64,000 nucleotides of DNA, from NCBI RefSeq assembly GCF_050947335.1, contig NC_134983.1, positions 4,836,001 through 4,900,000 on the forward strand. Reading direction: 5' to 3'. Each line of letters begins with the position of its first letter. Positions within the stretch are counted from its first letter, which is position 1. Source of the DNA: Megachile rotundata. Taxonomy: Eukaryota > Arthropoda > Insecta > Hymenoptera > Megachilidae. Positions 1-11,700 of the stretch are shown here, piece after piece. Made by a program: the position numbers and the translations under genes. Below the pieces are notes generated by a model that saw only the letters and a list, made by a program, of their open reading frames with translations, was not told where the DNA came from and did no database searches.

Positions 1-71
1 TGCACTTTTAGGAGATCATATTGACAAACTACCCTTAGACAATGATACTAGGCAACGATGTAGACAATTTA
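1..71 (+). CDS. Dlic: Dlic exon (partial, cut by window edge)
   Basis: Frame starts at base 2 and reads ALLGDHIDKLPLDNDTRQRC and onward, matching the helical segment after the Walker/switch region of dynein LIC. It ends at donor GTAAGT (72) after one base of a codon. The upstream part is outside the window. Confidence 0.85.
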
Positions 72-2203
72 GTAAGTCTTTTTAATACATAGTTTTCTAT
101 AATTAGATTAGTACTTCCTTTTGTCGAAATTATCTTAGTACTGATCGCATCATATAATTAGGTCTAAATAATTTTATGTGAATGCAACAGGTTTTTTTAA
201 AAGAAAAATATGTACATGTGTTTAGATATAAAAAAATGGCAGGATTATACAGAACCTGGAGATGAATTAGATCCTGGTAGTCCCTTAAGGCGTACTAGTC
301 GTAATTTAGATGATGAAGCGATTGATAATTTACCATTACCAGAAGGAGTACTTACGACAAATTTAGGCCTCGATGTTGTTGTTGTTATAACAAAAACCGA
401 TTATATGTCTACTCTTGAGAAAGAGCATGATTACAAGTAAGATTAAAAAAATAAATTCTAAAAAGTGATACAAATATAATTTTTAATAACTACTAATGGC
501 TTAATATGCTTATATAGAAATTGAAATGTTCAACTATTTTTTTATAGGGACGAACATTTTGATTTTATGCAACAGTGGATAAGACGATTTTGCTTACAGT
601 ATGGAGCAGGATTGTTCTATACATCCGCTAAGGAAGACAAAAATTGTGATTTGCTTTATAAATATCTTACACATAGAATATATTCACTACCATTTAGAAC
701 ACCTGCTTTAGTTGTTGAAAAAGATGCTGTTCTAATGTATGTAAATTATATAAATTAGAAATTTATAGATTTTCAATGCATTCTTACTCTCTTTTTAATT
801 ACAGTCCTGCTGGTTGGGATAATATGAAAAAGATTAGTATTTTACATGAAAATTTACAGTCAATGAAACCAGATGACTATTACCGAGATATTATTGCACA
901 GCCACCAATAAATAGAAAAGTATACAAACTATATTTTGTTAAATATAAATTAACGCATTTAGCCTGTGAGGTTTCCAAGATATTGAGAACCTAAAATGGC
1001 AACACGACTAAGGATCGCATATTGAGTTTCGTTTTAAGGTTCTATTTCAACACATTGCGTAAATCCAAACGACGGATTCGCCGAATTTGATGTCTTAAGT
1101 CTTGAGACATTATCAAGGCTGAATGTGTTAAGGAAGAATGACTAGCTTAACTAAATTTTATGTTATGGTATTTTAATATATTTGTGTTAACTAGTGTGTG
1201 GCTAGGGAGGTGGAAATTCAAGCAGAAGGAGAACAAATTTTCTTGGCTAAACAGCAAGCTGCGTTACTAGGATTGAAAGATCCAACACGGTCTCCCACAA
1301 CTAGGAACCAGGCAAGCACTGGACCGGTTATTCAGGTTATACCATTTATAATTGGAGCATGCTTCTCATGTTGAGTGCAATGAATTAATAATCATTCAGC
1401 ATTGAATGATAGTGAACGTTTTTGTGGCTAATTTATACATCAATATCATGTGTGCAGGCGACCATATTTTCACCTTATAACTAATACCTTGTCATTAAAA
1501 TCATCTTATTATGGTGTTTTTAGTACCCCAGAAAGATTTTTTTCGATGTATATTAATGTTCAAAGTGAATGTTGCTTATTATATTATGGAATGTAATTAC
1601 TTCAAACATGGTATTCACATTTCATGATCAGTTTGTTGTATATGTTATTAGGGCCATTTAATGTGTCCTTCATGTTAATATTAATTCATTCAGATAAATT
1701 CATGCATTGCTTATTATCTAATTTTAGTTTTTAGCTTCAATTATACAGTTACAAAATATCTCATTTATATTATGCGCTCTTACACTTTAGGATCTATGTT
1801 GATTATCAATGTCAGTATGTGTACTGAATTAGATTAGTATAGATAGGAAATACATTCGCATACATGATTTTTTGATATTATTTGTGTCATTCAACATGAA
1901 ATATGTATTTTATTGTTTAATAATTCATTGAACAAGATCGCTATGTGCTTTTTATAGATAACAATCAAAAGCATGGTCTAATCTATGTGGTATGATCTAT
2001 TATTGATATGATAGGAAATTAAGTTTCGCAAATATTAAACATTTTTCGTATAGGTGGCATCGCCAAATAAAAAGTTAGACCTCAAAGGTACTGGTGCCAC
2101 ACAATCTGGAGAAGGTGTTTTAGCTAACTTTTTCAACTCACTTCTTCACAAAAAGACTGGAACTCCAGGATCACCGGGTAGTTTCGGCACGAGTCCCATT
2201 TAA
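1..2203 (+). CDS. Dlic: Cytoplasmic dynein light intermediate chain, 3' part of gene (6 exons)
   Basis: The spliced product is the C-terminal ~291 residues of the dynein light intermediate chain, the subunit that sits on the dynein heavy chain and binds activating cargo adaptors for minus-end microtubule transport. Exons are 1-71, 226-436, 548-736, 805-919, 1195-1335 and 2054-2203. Every junction has GT/AG and the reading frame is kept throughout. Diagnostic stretches are WQDYTEPGDELDPGSPLRRT, VVVITKTDYMSTLEKEHDYK, KEDKNCDLLYKY, LPFRTPALVVEKDAV and PAGWDNMKKISILHEN, all colinear with animal LIC1/LIC2. The P-loop half of the GTPase-like domain lies off the left edge, so the gene is partial. 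The last exon holds the adaptor-binding helix (LANFFNSLLHKK). The gene converges on mib1. Identity is near certain; the exact C-terminus is less so (see alternative exon at 2301). Confidence 0.96.
226..436 (+). CDS. Dlic: Dlic exon: GTPase-like domain, second half
   Basis: The acceptor TTTAG precedes 226; the ATG at 210 lies in the intron and is not a start. The exon encodes NIKKWQDYTEPG, then the serine-rich loop, then TKTD (G4-like motif in VVVITKTD). It ends in phase 2 at donor GTAAGA. Confidence 0.93.
548..736 (+). CDS. Dlic: Dlic exon: end of GTPase-like domain
   Basis: The acceptor TTTATAG restores the frame as DYKDEHFDFMQQWIRRFCLQ. The exon encodes FYTSAKEDKNCDLLYKY and PFRTPALVVEKDAV, among the best conserved LIC segments, and stops at donor GTATGT in phase 2. 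Confidence 0.94.
805..919 (+). CDS. Dlic: Dlic exon: start of C-terminal region
   Basis: The acceptor ATTACAG joins to give IPAGWDNMKKISILHEN, followed by DDYYRDIIAQPPINRK. This is the boundary between the folded domain and the flexible C-terminal tail. The donor is GTATAC at 920. Confidence 0.92.
1195..1335 (+). CDS. Dlic: Dlic exon: tail segment
   Basis: Starting after AACTAG at 1194 the exon reads CVAREVEIQAEGEQIFLAKQ and on to STGPVIQ; the REVEIQAEGEQ stretch corresponds to REAEVQAEDEQ of vertebrate LICs. A second AG at 1205 would also keep the frame but loses the conserved arginine, so 1195 is preferred. This exon is not represented by any long ATG-initiated reading frame. Donor GTTATA. 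Confidence 0.87.
2054..2203 (+). CDS. Dlic: Dlic last exon: adaptor-binding helix and stop
   Basis: The acceptor CGTATAG leads into VASPNKKLDLKGTGATQSGE, then GVLANFFNSLLHKKTGTPGS, then a short tail ending FGTSPI and TAA at 2201-2203. The FF..LL pattern is the amphipathic helix through which LIC contacts Hook, BICD and Spindly-type adaptors (family knowledge). An internal donor GGGTAGTT at 2178 could skip the stop and use the exon at 2301. Confidence 0.88.
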   Translation: MASPNKKLDLKGTGATQSGEGVLANFFNSLLHKKTGTPGSPGSFGTSPI

Positions 2204-2262
2204 ATTGGTAAATATTATGATACAATGAAGTTTCGATGTATCACGAGGTTCTGTAATTACAA

Positions 2263-2268
2263 AATAAA
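2263..2268 (+). terminator. Candidate poly(A) signal for Dlic
   Basis: AATAAA lies 60 nt after the stop of the longer last exon. Other AATAAA motifs follow in this AT-rich spacer, so the real cleavage site cannot be chosen from sequence alone. Confidence 0.3.
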
Positions 2269-2300
2269 AGTTATTTGTACTTTTTCTTTTTTACTTCTAG

Positions 2301-2350
2301 ATTCAACACCAGTAAACAAGGCAACCCCGCGCGTAATGGTAAAGTCGTGA
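2301..2350 (+). CDS. Dlic: Possible alternative terminal exon of Dlic
   Basis: A pyrimidine-rich tract and CTTCTAG end at 2300. If the internal donor at 2178 is used, the joined frame continues DSTPVNKATPRVMVKS and stops at TGA 2348-2350. Without RNA data this is inference. Against it: the 2201 stop gives a complete protein with no extra splicing. In favour: the good acceptor and the short, basic, open frame. Confidence 0.4.
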
Positions 2351-5300
2351 AATTATTGAACCATCTTATTTAAAGTAATTTAGAACTATAACTAATCTTA
2401 CTAAAAAAAATCCCTCCTTCCAACTTAAATTCATTATGTGAATGTTAACAAAAATATTTCTTCTTTGCGACTCATTTGTTAAATTATAAGCTGTTCATGT
2501 AAGTATGCAAATAAAATTTTAAGAATAGTTCTCACAGTGATAACATATATTTCATGATTTTAATTACATAGTTGGTTGTATTTTAAATGAATACATTAAT
2601 GTTATTAGGCTGCCTTTATATTTGTAAGAATGATGTAGTTATACTTGTATAATAACTTGCAATTAGAGTAATTTACTAGTTTATGTTGATTTAGATCAAT
2701 CAATTTCTCCTCATTATATTCTGTGCCACATTTTGTGGTTTAAAACAGTTTCACAATTTAATATGCAATTAAAATACTCGTAAATAATAACAGTAATATG
2801 ATTAGCAATGAAATTGAATTTATAAAATAAATTTATAAAATAAATTGTGCAAAGCACAAATATGTAGCCAATTTCGTTTTAAAAAGTGCAGTTTCAATTT
2901 TAGACTTGTATGTATTTATAAAATATTGTTAACACTATCATATGGTTAAAAGCACAATAGTGTAACATGAAAAGTTATAAAATAATTTTTTTAAATAATT
3001 TTTTTTTAGATTATATTATATATCTTTTATTTATAAATATTTGCACAGGCTCCAGTATCATGATTTTATGGTAATGGGGTAACTATTACGGAATAAACTG
3101 TTTATAGTGAATGTGCAATAATGAATTCATTGTAGTTTGAAATGAGTCGCAAAGAGTTAGATTTACCAAAGTCAGTTTAAACGAATTAAGAAAATTAACG
3201 CAGAACAAAGGAAAACAATAAATATGCGTTACACGATTTACTAGCAGCCTTACTGTGTTTAACTAAATATCAATAACGATGCAAAATAAAACTTAGAGAA
3301 TTATTAAATTAATGTAATTAACTATTTAATGTAATAATATATTCTGATTATGGTTACGCACATGCTACATCTTGTTATAGTAAATTATTTAGCAATCGTT
3401 CATCGAAGATGAGAAGATTTTTTACTGTGTTTGAATAAGTATTTTGTTTTTTCTATCGAGCAGCTTTATGCAAAGTATGTCACATAATCGATCCATTTTA
3501 AATAACTCCTAAAGTAACTGTTATACTTTAAGAAATAGAATTCGTAGATTATTTCAAAAACAATTTCAGCATCATATGTTTTCTTCGATATTATGCAACT
3601 TTTGCATGAGATACTCTTTTGTAGGTGTTTAGAAGTTGTTCAAGGTGGATAAGTTATGTGATTTAGCTTGTACATATGGTTCTGCTCTTATTAATGAAAA
3701 TTGGCTAAATAATTCTTGTATTCGGTCTAAGTTACGAAGTGCCGTTATTATACCATAAATGAATTTAACGAATGCGTGAAATAGAATTTTATACCAGTGT
3801 CGTTGAAGTTTAGACAAGATTTCTTATCCAAAGACACGGGATTGTCTTTGGTTTTAAGAATGTAATTTGGTGTGAACTTGGAGTGTTTGCGAGTGAACGA
3901 GCGAATTTGGAATAAATGAGTGAAAGTTTAACACATTGTAATTTCTTTGTCAAGTATCAAGAGGACTTGATGTAAAAAACGAGAGTTTGTAAATTTAGTT
4001 ATCATAACTGTGGCTTTCTATATATGAAGCAACTGATACTCTTAATCAAAAATAAATAATTTTTCATAAATGCAAGTTTTATTATTACATGGTATTCCAT
4101 TTGTATGTATGTATTTGAATTTTCAATGCTTTTGATGTTGCATACTTTATTCTTCATTAAAGAGATAGAGAAGTTAAAAGCATGAAAATTTTTATAACTT
4201 ACTTAATTTTTGCGTATTGTTACTCCTTAATGTTTCGCAATTTATTCATTAATAGGGGAAATTATTAATTTATACGAAAGGAAAATTAGTCCCACAGTCC
4301 TTTTTTCAATACATATGGGGTTATATAAAGAATTACTATTCGTTGTCAGGTTGAACAAGTGCGTTTATTATTGTAATTTCATTGAATACAATCAAGACAG
4401 TTACTTAAACCTGTGACAAAACAGTACAGATGATACTACATACAAATTGCTACAATCAAAATATTTGCATTATAATTTTATTTAACCAAAGATATGGACA
4501 ATACAATGGGATTTCTGATCAAATACAACTGGAAATTTTTGAGCGAAGTAACAAACAAAAAAAGGAAGCACTGAAAGAAGAATAAAAATACAAGTAATTA
4601 TATTTCGTATAATATTATCATTTTATGTCTAGTTAAATTTCATATCCCATTGTAATGTTATCAATGCGTTTACAATTATTTATTAAATATTGTATATTAA
4701 TATTTTTAAACACAATATTGTACAGAAATACTATGAAACAGGAATGGTTTTAAACCTATACATTGCTTTAATTAATATTTTGTATTAGATATATCTTTTT
4801 TAAGACTGCAAATTAGTGAATAATTAATATAAAAAATACTACAACTATAATCTATTTATTACATTATGGGTATAATTAAATACTGGAGCAACCGTTGCTA
4901 CAAATCTTTAATTATTTGTGCTTTAATATTTATCATGAATTTGTAACTATGTTTTTATTCTTATAAATCCAATCTTATTTCTACTTTTTTTTCTAAATCG
5001 ATTAATATGCCTTATTAATTTTATTTTTTATATGGTTTATATTCGATAAAAAAAACAATTATACGTGACTTAAACTCGCAAAATATAGAATCTTAAATTA
5101 GAATTGAATGATTCATACATTTCAATTATTCATCTACCTATATTGAATGTCGCTAATAAAAGTCCTATTTTAAATATAATAATTGGCTTGCAAAAATTTC
5201 TATAAAAATGGGTTGTAAATGGAAGAGCAATGGATAAAGCGTTAAATGGTATTCGAAACAAAAATACAAAATGAAGGTCAACTTCTATGCAAGATTATAA

Positions 5301-7389
5301 TTTTTATGCATTAATTTCTACGAGTAAACTGATTATTGTGAATTAAAGCGTTCAATATAAGTCAAATTTGATATTAAAAAAATGTTGATTAGTAAACATG
5401 ATTGATTGTTACTGATCATTGGAAGCTATAATTTTTAGCAAAAATGTAAAAAAAAGTATTTAAAGAATTAATTATAAAAATACACTTTTACACAAAAGAG
5501 AGAATAAAATAGCATATATAAACTGTTAAATGCTAATTTTATAATCACAAAAATTTTGCCTGATATTTATGTAGATCCATATCGAATGTGCTAGGTTGAT
5601 GATAAAAGCCATATTCGTGTTTAGCTCACATATTTAACAAAAATAACAAAAAGGGAAAGTTAAATGGTTTAACGAGTTCTATTTCTGCATAGCCATATTA
5701 TAGTAAAATATATTAATGTCCAATATTTAGAATGACTAATATACAGTTTTATATTTAACATTAAACAGGAGATGATTTAAATCTTGCATAAATTTCTTTT
5801 CTCAATATTTTGTTCCATTATTAATCATACAGTGATAAGAAAGTTCGGTTTGTACACAAAAAAATATAGATTTCATTAAAATAAGAATATGTCAAAATTT
5901 TACAAATATGAAAAAAACATAATTGACTTGCTTATAGAAGTCGTTAAATCTTTGAATATTTTGCGTTTAATCTAAGTGTTTCATGGTCTATTCTGTACAA
6001 TTAGTGAGCAATATTCGTCTGTATATTTTTTTTAAGAATGACTTGTACATAATATATATGTATAATTACAAATATAAGTTAATATGCAAAAAAAATACAA
6101 TATCTTCCATAAATCAGCAGAATTACTGAATTGATTTTCATGAAATATTTATTACCTTTTCAAAACTTTGCTTTCCTGTTTTTTCATTATAAAGAAAATT
6201 GATATTGATTGAGTTACTCATTATGTAGCAAGACAAGAAAAGCTGTTCTTATTTCATAATGTATAAACAACTGTCCAATATATAAATAAAAGATCTTGAA
6301 TTGTAACAATTATAACAACAGTTCTTGATATTTTTATAATCAAACATTCAAAGATAAATTGGTAATATTCTATGATTTGTAAAACTAATTGGCACTATCC
6401 ACTGTTATTATGAACATTTAGGCTACAGTTATAGCGGAAGCAATTTTTGACAAACTAGCATTTTGATAAATGGATAAATTCGTGTCAGAGTAATTACACT
6501 ACACTATTTGTCAGAAAACGCATACACTATACTATAGCCTTAGATTTTAAACAGTATAAAAATTTATGAGGTTCCAGGTAGGGAAATGGTGGCGTCATTA
6601 TTTACATAATTGGGAGAGAATGATGGTGCTCACAATACTAATTAAAACACTTGCGGGACAAGAAAAATCATAGACCTCAAAAATTGATATTTTTTTGATT
6701 ACTATCGCACAAAAAGAATTATACAAATTTCATAAGAGTATAATATTATAAAATACAAGCTATGATTATGACACAATACAAATAACAAAAATAAGAGGCA
6801 TATAAAAACTGGAATATTTGTTGTTTAACCTTAGAAAGACTAAGAGAGGTAATTTATACTAAGAAAATATAGAAAACATGTAACTTTGAAAAAATTGTCA
6901 CCAAAATTTATTTTTACTTATAATGTTTAGGATGAGTACTGAAGAAATGGTTCTGATTTAGGAGTAATACAAATGCAATATTATTTAGGAATTATGTACA
7001 GGCTTCCGTCTTTCTACGGTTAATTAAATTGATAAAATAAAACCAAAGTGTGCAAATAAAATAATTACATATGCATATATATAGTATCAGTATTTTTGAA
7101 CGAGGTTTTTCAACTTAATGAAAATTCATTATCATCGGAATTAAGAATATTTGCAGTTCTTTGTTTCAGAGTAAAGAAAGCAAAAGTTTTATAAAAGGTT
7201 TCGTTGATTTGATACAATGAAAAATTACATTTTACATATTATTATTCATGTTTAAGCATCCATTTATACATAGTTATCGTGTGTACAAAGTTTTCTTATT
7301 GTTCGAAATAATAAAACGTATAATAAAATTAAGTAATGTTAAATGGAGTATTTTATGATGCATGTATCGATTTTGGAAGTAATGGCGTT

Positions 7390-7625
7390 TTAATTTCGAA
7401 ATTTTATATTTTCAGGTTTAAATATCCTCAAATTTTGAAATGCTTAAGTTTTTAAATTTCTAAGTCTTTAAATTTTCAAATTCCCAAATTTCTAAATCCT
7501 CAAATTACCAAATCCCCAAATTTCTTGAATATCCTTTCCAAAATATCCAAATCTCCCAACTTTTCAAATAGCTAAATCTCAAAAGTTTTCAAATTGCCAA
7601 ATTTTTCGAACACTCAAATCACTTA
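7390..7625. repeat. Degenerate AAATTTCC-type octamer string
   Basis: Runs of short words such as TTTCAAATTCCCAAATTTCTA repeat with roughly 8-nt spacing and many substitutions. Pyrimidine-type spacers (CC, CT) are on the plus strand. Confidence 0.6.
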
Positions 7626-8226
7626 AATTATTCAATTTGTGATTTATATATGTATAGTTAGTACAGTTTTCTTATTTATGTAGTTACATTGAATACACCT
7701 TGTATATAAATTATGTATAAATGAATTCTAAACAATAATTGTGCGTACAAAAGTGTACTGCAGAGACAGAAATACCATGATTGTTCGGAACAGTTAGTAT
7801 ATCTGACAATCAATAATAATATTATGTATAATTACTAGAAGACAATGATTATTTTCGCTACCGAATTAAATCGAACAAATTCGCAAAGAAAATAACAAAG
7901 TATATAATCAGATCGTTTAGGACTTCGCTACATTGCAAATCGATTATTATTTTTCTATCTCGCAAAATAATAATCTATTTTATTTAACCAATTTATAATC
8001 GCGTTGTATATGTTGAACTGAAGTTATAAGTATTCGTTGAGAAACGAAACTGTTTTTTAGATTATTTTCTTTCAAAAAGGAATAAGTAAATATTGTGATG
8101 ATTTTCATACTGTCGTTTTACCGTATTTGCTTTATATTTTTATCATATTGTTTATTACTTTATCAATTACAAAATTAAAGGCAACAGTTTATATCTTGAT
8201 AAAAATAATTTTAATATTAGAACAAT

Positions 8227-8232
8227 TTTATT
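8227..8232 (-). terminator. Candidate poly(A) signal for mib1
   Basis: TTTATT on the plus strand reads AATAAA on the mib1 strand, about 400 nt past the mib1 stop. In AT-rich DNA such hexamers arise often by chance. Confidence 0.25.
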
Positions 8233-8632
8233 TATAAATTTCTATTTGATGCAAGTACTATGATAGTAGACTTACAGCTGTTCTCAAAATACAAAAGTAA
8301 AAAAAGAAATACGTATATGAATTATTACGACAAACATTGAATGTATTTTAGGAATAAAATAATGAAATTGAATGAATGAATATACTTCAACATATGCATG
8401 TTTGTCGGGAGGAATGATATATTTAGATATATAATTGTACATATATGTAGTTATATAAGAGTATATACGTAGATATATACATACTGATTTATTTTCAATA
8501 TTGAGAGATACGAAATTCAATACTTTTTTGATAAATATCATTGCAGCTATTGAATGAAAACAATATTTAATTATTCCTTTATCATTATTCTTTCTAACGT
8601 AAAACTTCAGCTCGGCAATCAGTTTCCTAGAT

Positions 8633-8773
8633 TTAATAGAGCAAAATTCGCTTGTCTACCGCTTTTCGACATATCGGACACTCTGACATCCGGTCTCCGC
8701 ACATTTGACAGGTTCCGTGGCCGCACAGGAATATCATGTTCTTCAAGCGATCCAGGCAAACTGGACACATGGT
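8633..8773 (-). CDS. mib1: mib1 last exon: C-terminal RING (RING 3)
   Basis: Acceptor TTTACAG, then TMCPVCLDRLKNMIFLCGHG, TCQMCGDRMSECPICRKAVD and KRILLY, TAA at 8635-8633. The C-x2-C, C-x-H-x2-C-x2-C and C-x2-C zinc ligands are all present. In family studies this RING is the one required for ligase activity. Both the exact Cys/His spacing and the terminal RILLY match vertebrate MIB1. Confidence 0.96.
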   Translation of the reverse strand, partial: TMCPVCLDRLKNMIFLCGHGTCQMCGDRMSECPICRKAVDKRILLY

Positions 8774-11700
8774 CTGTAAAAGAGTACATAAGGAAAATTA
8801 GTCGTTTAAATTTGTCTATTTGAACGTATTTACTAGTTTATCTATTAGCATCGACGAACCATACATGTAGAAATGACAATTCAACACGTTAATCAATTGT
8901 ATTAATTATAGTTATATACATCGTAATATAATACCTGATAATATTTACATATTTTTAAAGATGATAACTATTTTTTTAATTTAATACTTCAATTTAGCGT
9001 TTCAAGGTAGTAGCGTGATTTTATAGTAAACTTTTGTTATATTGCAACATTTATGGCTGTGGCCAGAACTGATGTCGAAAATTTCTGAACTTTCATGTTT
9101 GGGAATTAAATAATTAGGAATACTGAATATTGAATATTCAATATTTAATTCAATATTGAATTAAATTATTAATTGAATTTAATTATATATTGAATATCCA
9201 ATATAGAATATTTAAAGTTTGTTAATTTGAAACTTCGAATATTGATACATTTTTCGGTTTGAATGTTTTTAAATTCCTCACTTGACTAATTTACGAATTC
9301 CCAAACCCCTCACATTCCAACTAATAAATTTCTGCATTATCTAGTTATTTAAAATTAGAAAATTCAAAAATATGTAAGCTTGTAGGCTTCTAAGTTTTTC
9401 AATTTAAAAATTCAGAATTATATTTTTTGCTGTTCGTATTTCTATTAATAATAATTGTTAGATTTACTGCATTCTTAAGTACATTTTTACCGTGGCAATC
9501 AATGCGTACAAAAGCAAAACAAATTTTGATACGTACTTGTTCTTTGATATCTTGAAGTTGCTGTTGAAGTTTCTGTATATCACTGTGAGATGTATCTCGG
9601 CTGCCATTGTTCATCAAAAGAGCTTCTCCTCCTCCGCTATTCTGTTGAACCGATTCCTCTTCAGCGTCATTCTTCACGTCTGATATTGTACCTTTTTGTA
9701 CAAAAAATAATTTAAGTAAACAGGAGAATGAATTTCATGTTATAACAATGAAAAGATTAATGTAAATTATTAGATACAAAAATGTATCTATTATTAAATA
9801 CAGAATATCTTATAACTTGATGCACTGATGCACAATGAAATTATGTATTAAGAACTGACTGTATTAAAATTAAGAGATACTTGAATCATTCTTTTGTCTT
9901 ATTAAAGATCACTAAAAATGATAAAGTCTTTATGATTTTCAATTTATTGATTATTTATATTGGGAGAATAAAAATTATTTGAACAGATATTTTTAGAACA
10001 TCTGTATCCTGTATGAAATAGTGCCTAATACGAAATACCAGAATATCTTAATAAATAAGTAGCAAAGTCTATCTGTGGCCGTGTAAAATATTTGAGCTTC
10101 TGTCGAAAGTATATCACCGAATGTGAAGCATTGTTTCATAACGCTTAAGTTTTTAAAAAGTCAAATATTTTAATGTTTTTAGAGAAAGTAAGTTATAAAA
10201 TATTATTGTTGTATAACTTATCATCAAACATGTTTATTTAGAGTGTTCAAAAATAGTTTATCATCAAATCTTTTTCTTCTTGAGATAATTATTATTTTTC
10301 TATCGAAGTACGTGCACACGCAATGTACTGCATGTGTAACATATGTTACAAATTACATTGCGTTATAAATTAGATCTTTACAATTCTAAACACATTATAA
10401 TGATAATAATAAAGAAAGATGGATCCAATGCATTCACATGTGAGCAATGTGTTCAACATACAGAGACCGAAAGAAGATATCACACAAGGTAAATTAAAAA
10501 AAGTAGAAGACATTTATTTGTCTTTCTTATTATAATAAATATTCATTTTTCACAACAAAAGTTCCTTAGTTTTATTTATAAACCAACGTATTCCATATTA
10601 GGTACCATTGTCCCAACTTACTACTTTTAATTCTTTTTTACATCTTCTACAATAATTATAAGCTACTACAATTTTTGCATAGTTAATCATTAGAATACTA
10701 ATATTTATTAATTTTTTCACGTTTTAACGATAGTTTTGTTGAAAAGAAAAATATGTCTCCTTATCAAGTGTTTTTTTTCTTTATCAATTTTTATCAAGTT
10801 TTTAAAAGCATATGATTTATGTAAGGTACAGCTATTGTATACATCTGTATTTTATTGTATATGTTTGTGGGTTAATGGTCTTAATACCTGAAGCATTGGT
10901 ACCCTTCACATAAGTGACATTGCCTCCTCCACCACAACACATCGACAGCGGTACCATGTGTTGGATTTGAGATCTGCATTGTACACACTTCTTCATAAGG
11001 GTAGCGCAACTCTCGCATGCACACATGTGCCCGCAAGGACGGAACAACATACTAGCTTTACGATCCGAGCAAACTACGCATTCTTCGATCTGAAAATAAA
11101 TCATCATTTTAATAACCTAAAGAAATGTACACATTAACTGACATCATATTATTGATCCTTCGTTTTGGAAGATTTCTTTGTTACGAACAGCAATTTAAAT
11201 GTTTATTCGCAATAATAAGATAAAATTGTGTATTAAAACGAATGCGTTTCATAATGGATGACATAAAATTGATGGACAGAAATAATTCTACATTTTAAAA
11301 AAATTGTACAATTTCTTATATAAAGTATCGTTATTGAAAAAGATTATTTTAATCCTTCGTTGTATAATGGTTATAGTTTTGAAGAAAATTACGCTTTTTA
11401 AAGGTTATATCAACTATTAACAATAACGATAAAAAATAATAGAGAAAATAACAATAAACAATATATTTCTTACTTCAATAGATATACATATCTATTAACA
11501 AAATTTATGTGAAGGAAGATAGTATAGTATTGTAAGTGTATAATATTTTGAGGTTGCATTATGAAAAGTTCTAACTATGAAAGGTACAAAGTATTTTCAA
11601 TAATTTCAATAGCTACGAAATGTGCTATTCATTCATATTTACTTCATAATGTGTTATTTCATAAATATAACATATTTACAGCAAGAATGCAACGAGGGAT

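Larger units (their letters stand above)
2351..8632. other. Convergent intergenic spacer, 3' UTRs
   Basis: About 6.3 kb of very AT-rich DNA between the ends of Dlic (plus) and mib1 (minus). No reading frame here resembles a protein. The 3' UTRs of both genes must lie in it, and one or both may be long. A degenerate AAATTTCC-like string occupies about 7390-7625. Nothing else was recognised. Confidence 0.6.

Noticed and set aside
210..225. ATG at 210 as a start for the Dlic fragment
   Set aside because: It lies upstream of the splice acceptor at 224-225; the exon joins in frame to 1-71.
3629..3817. Minus-strand 62-codon frame in the Dlic/mib1 spacer
   Set aside because: No conserved motif; chance frame in presumed 3' UTR.
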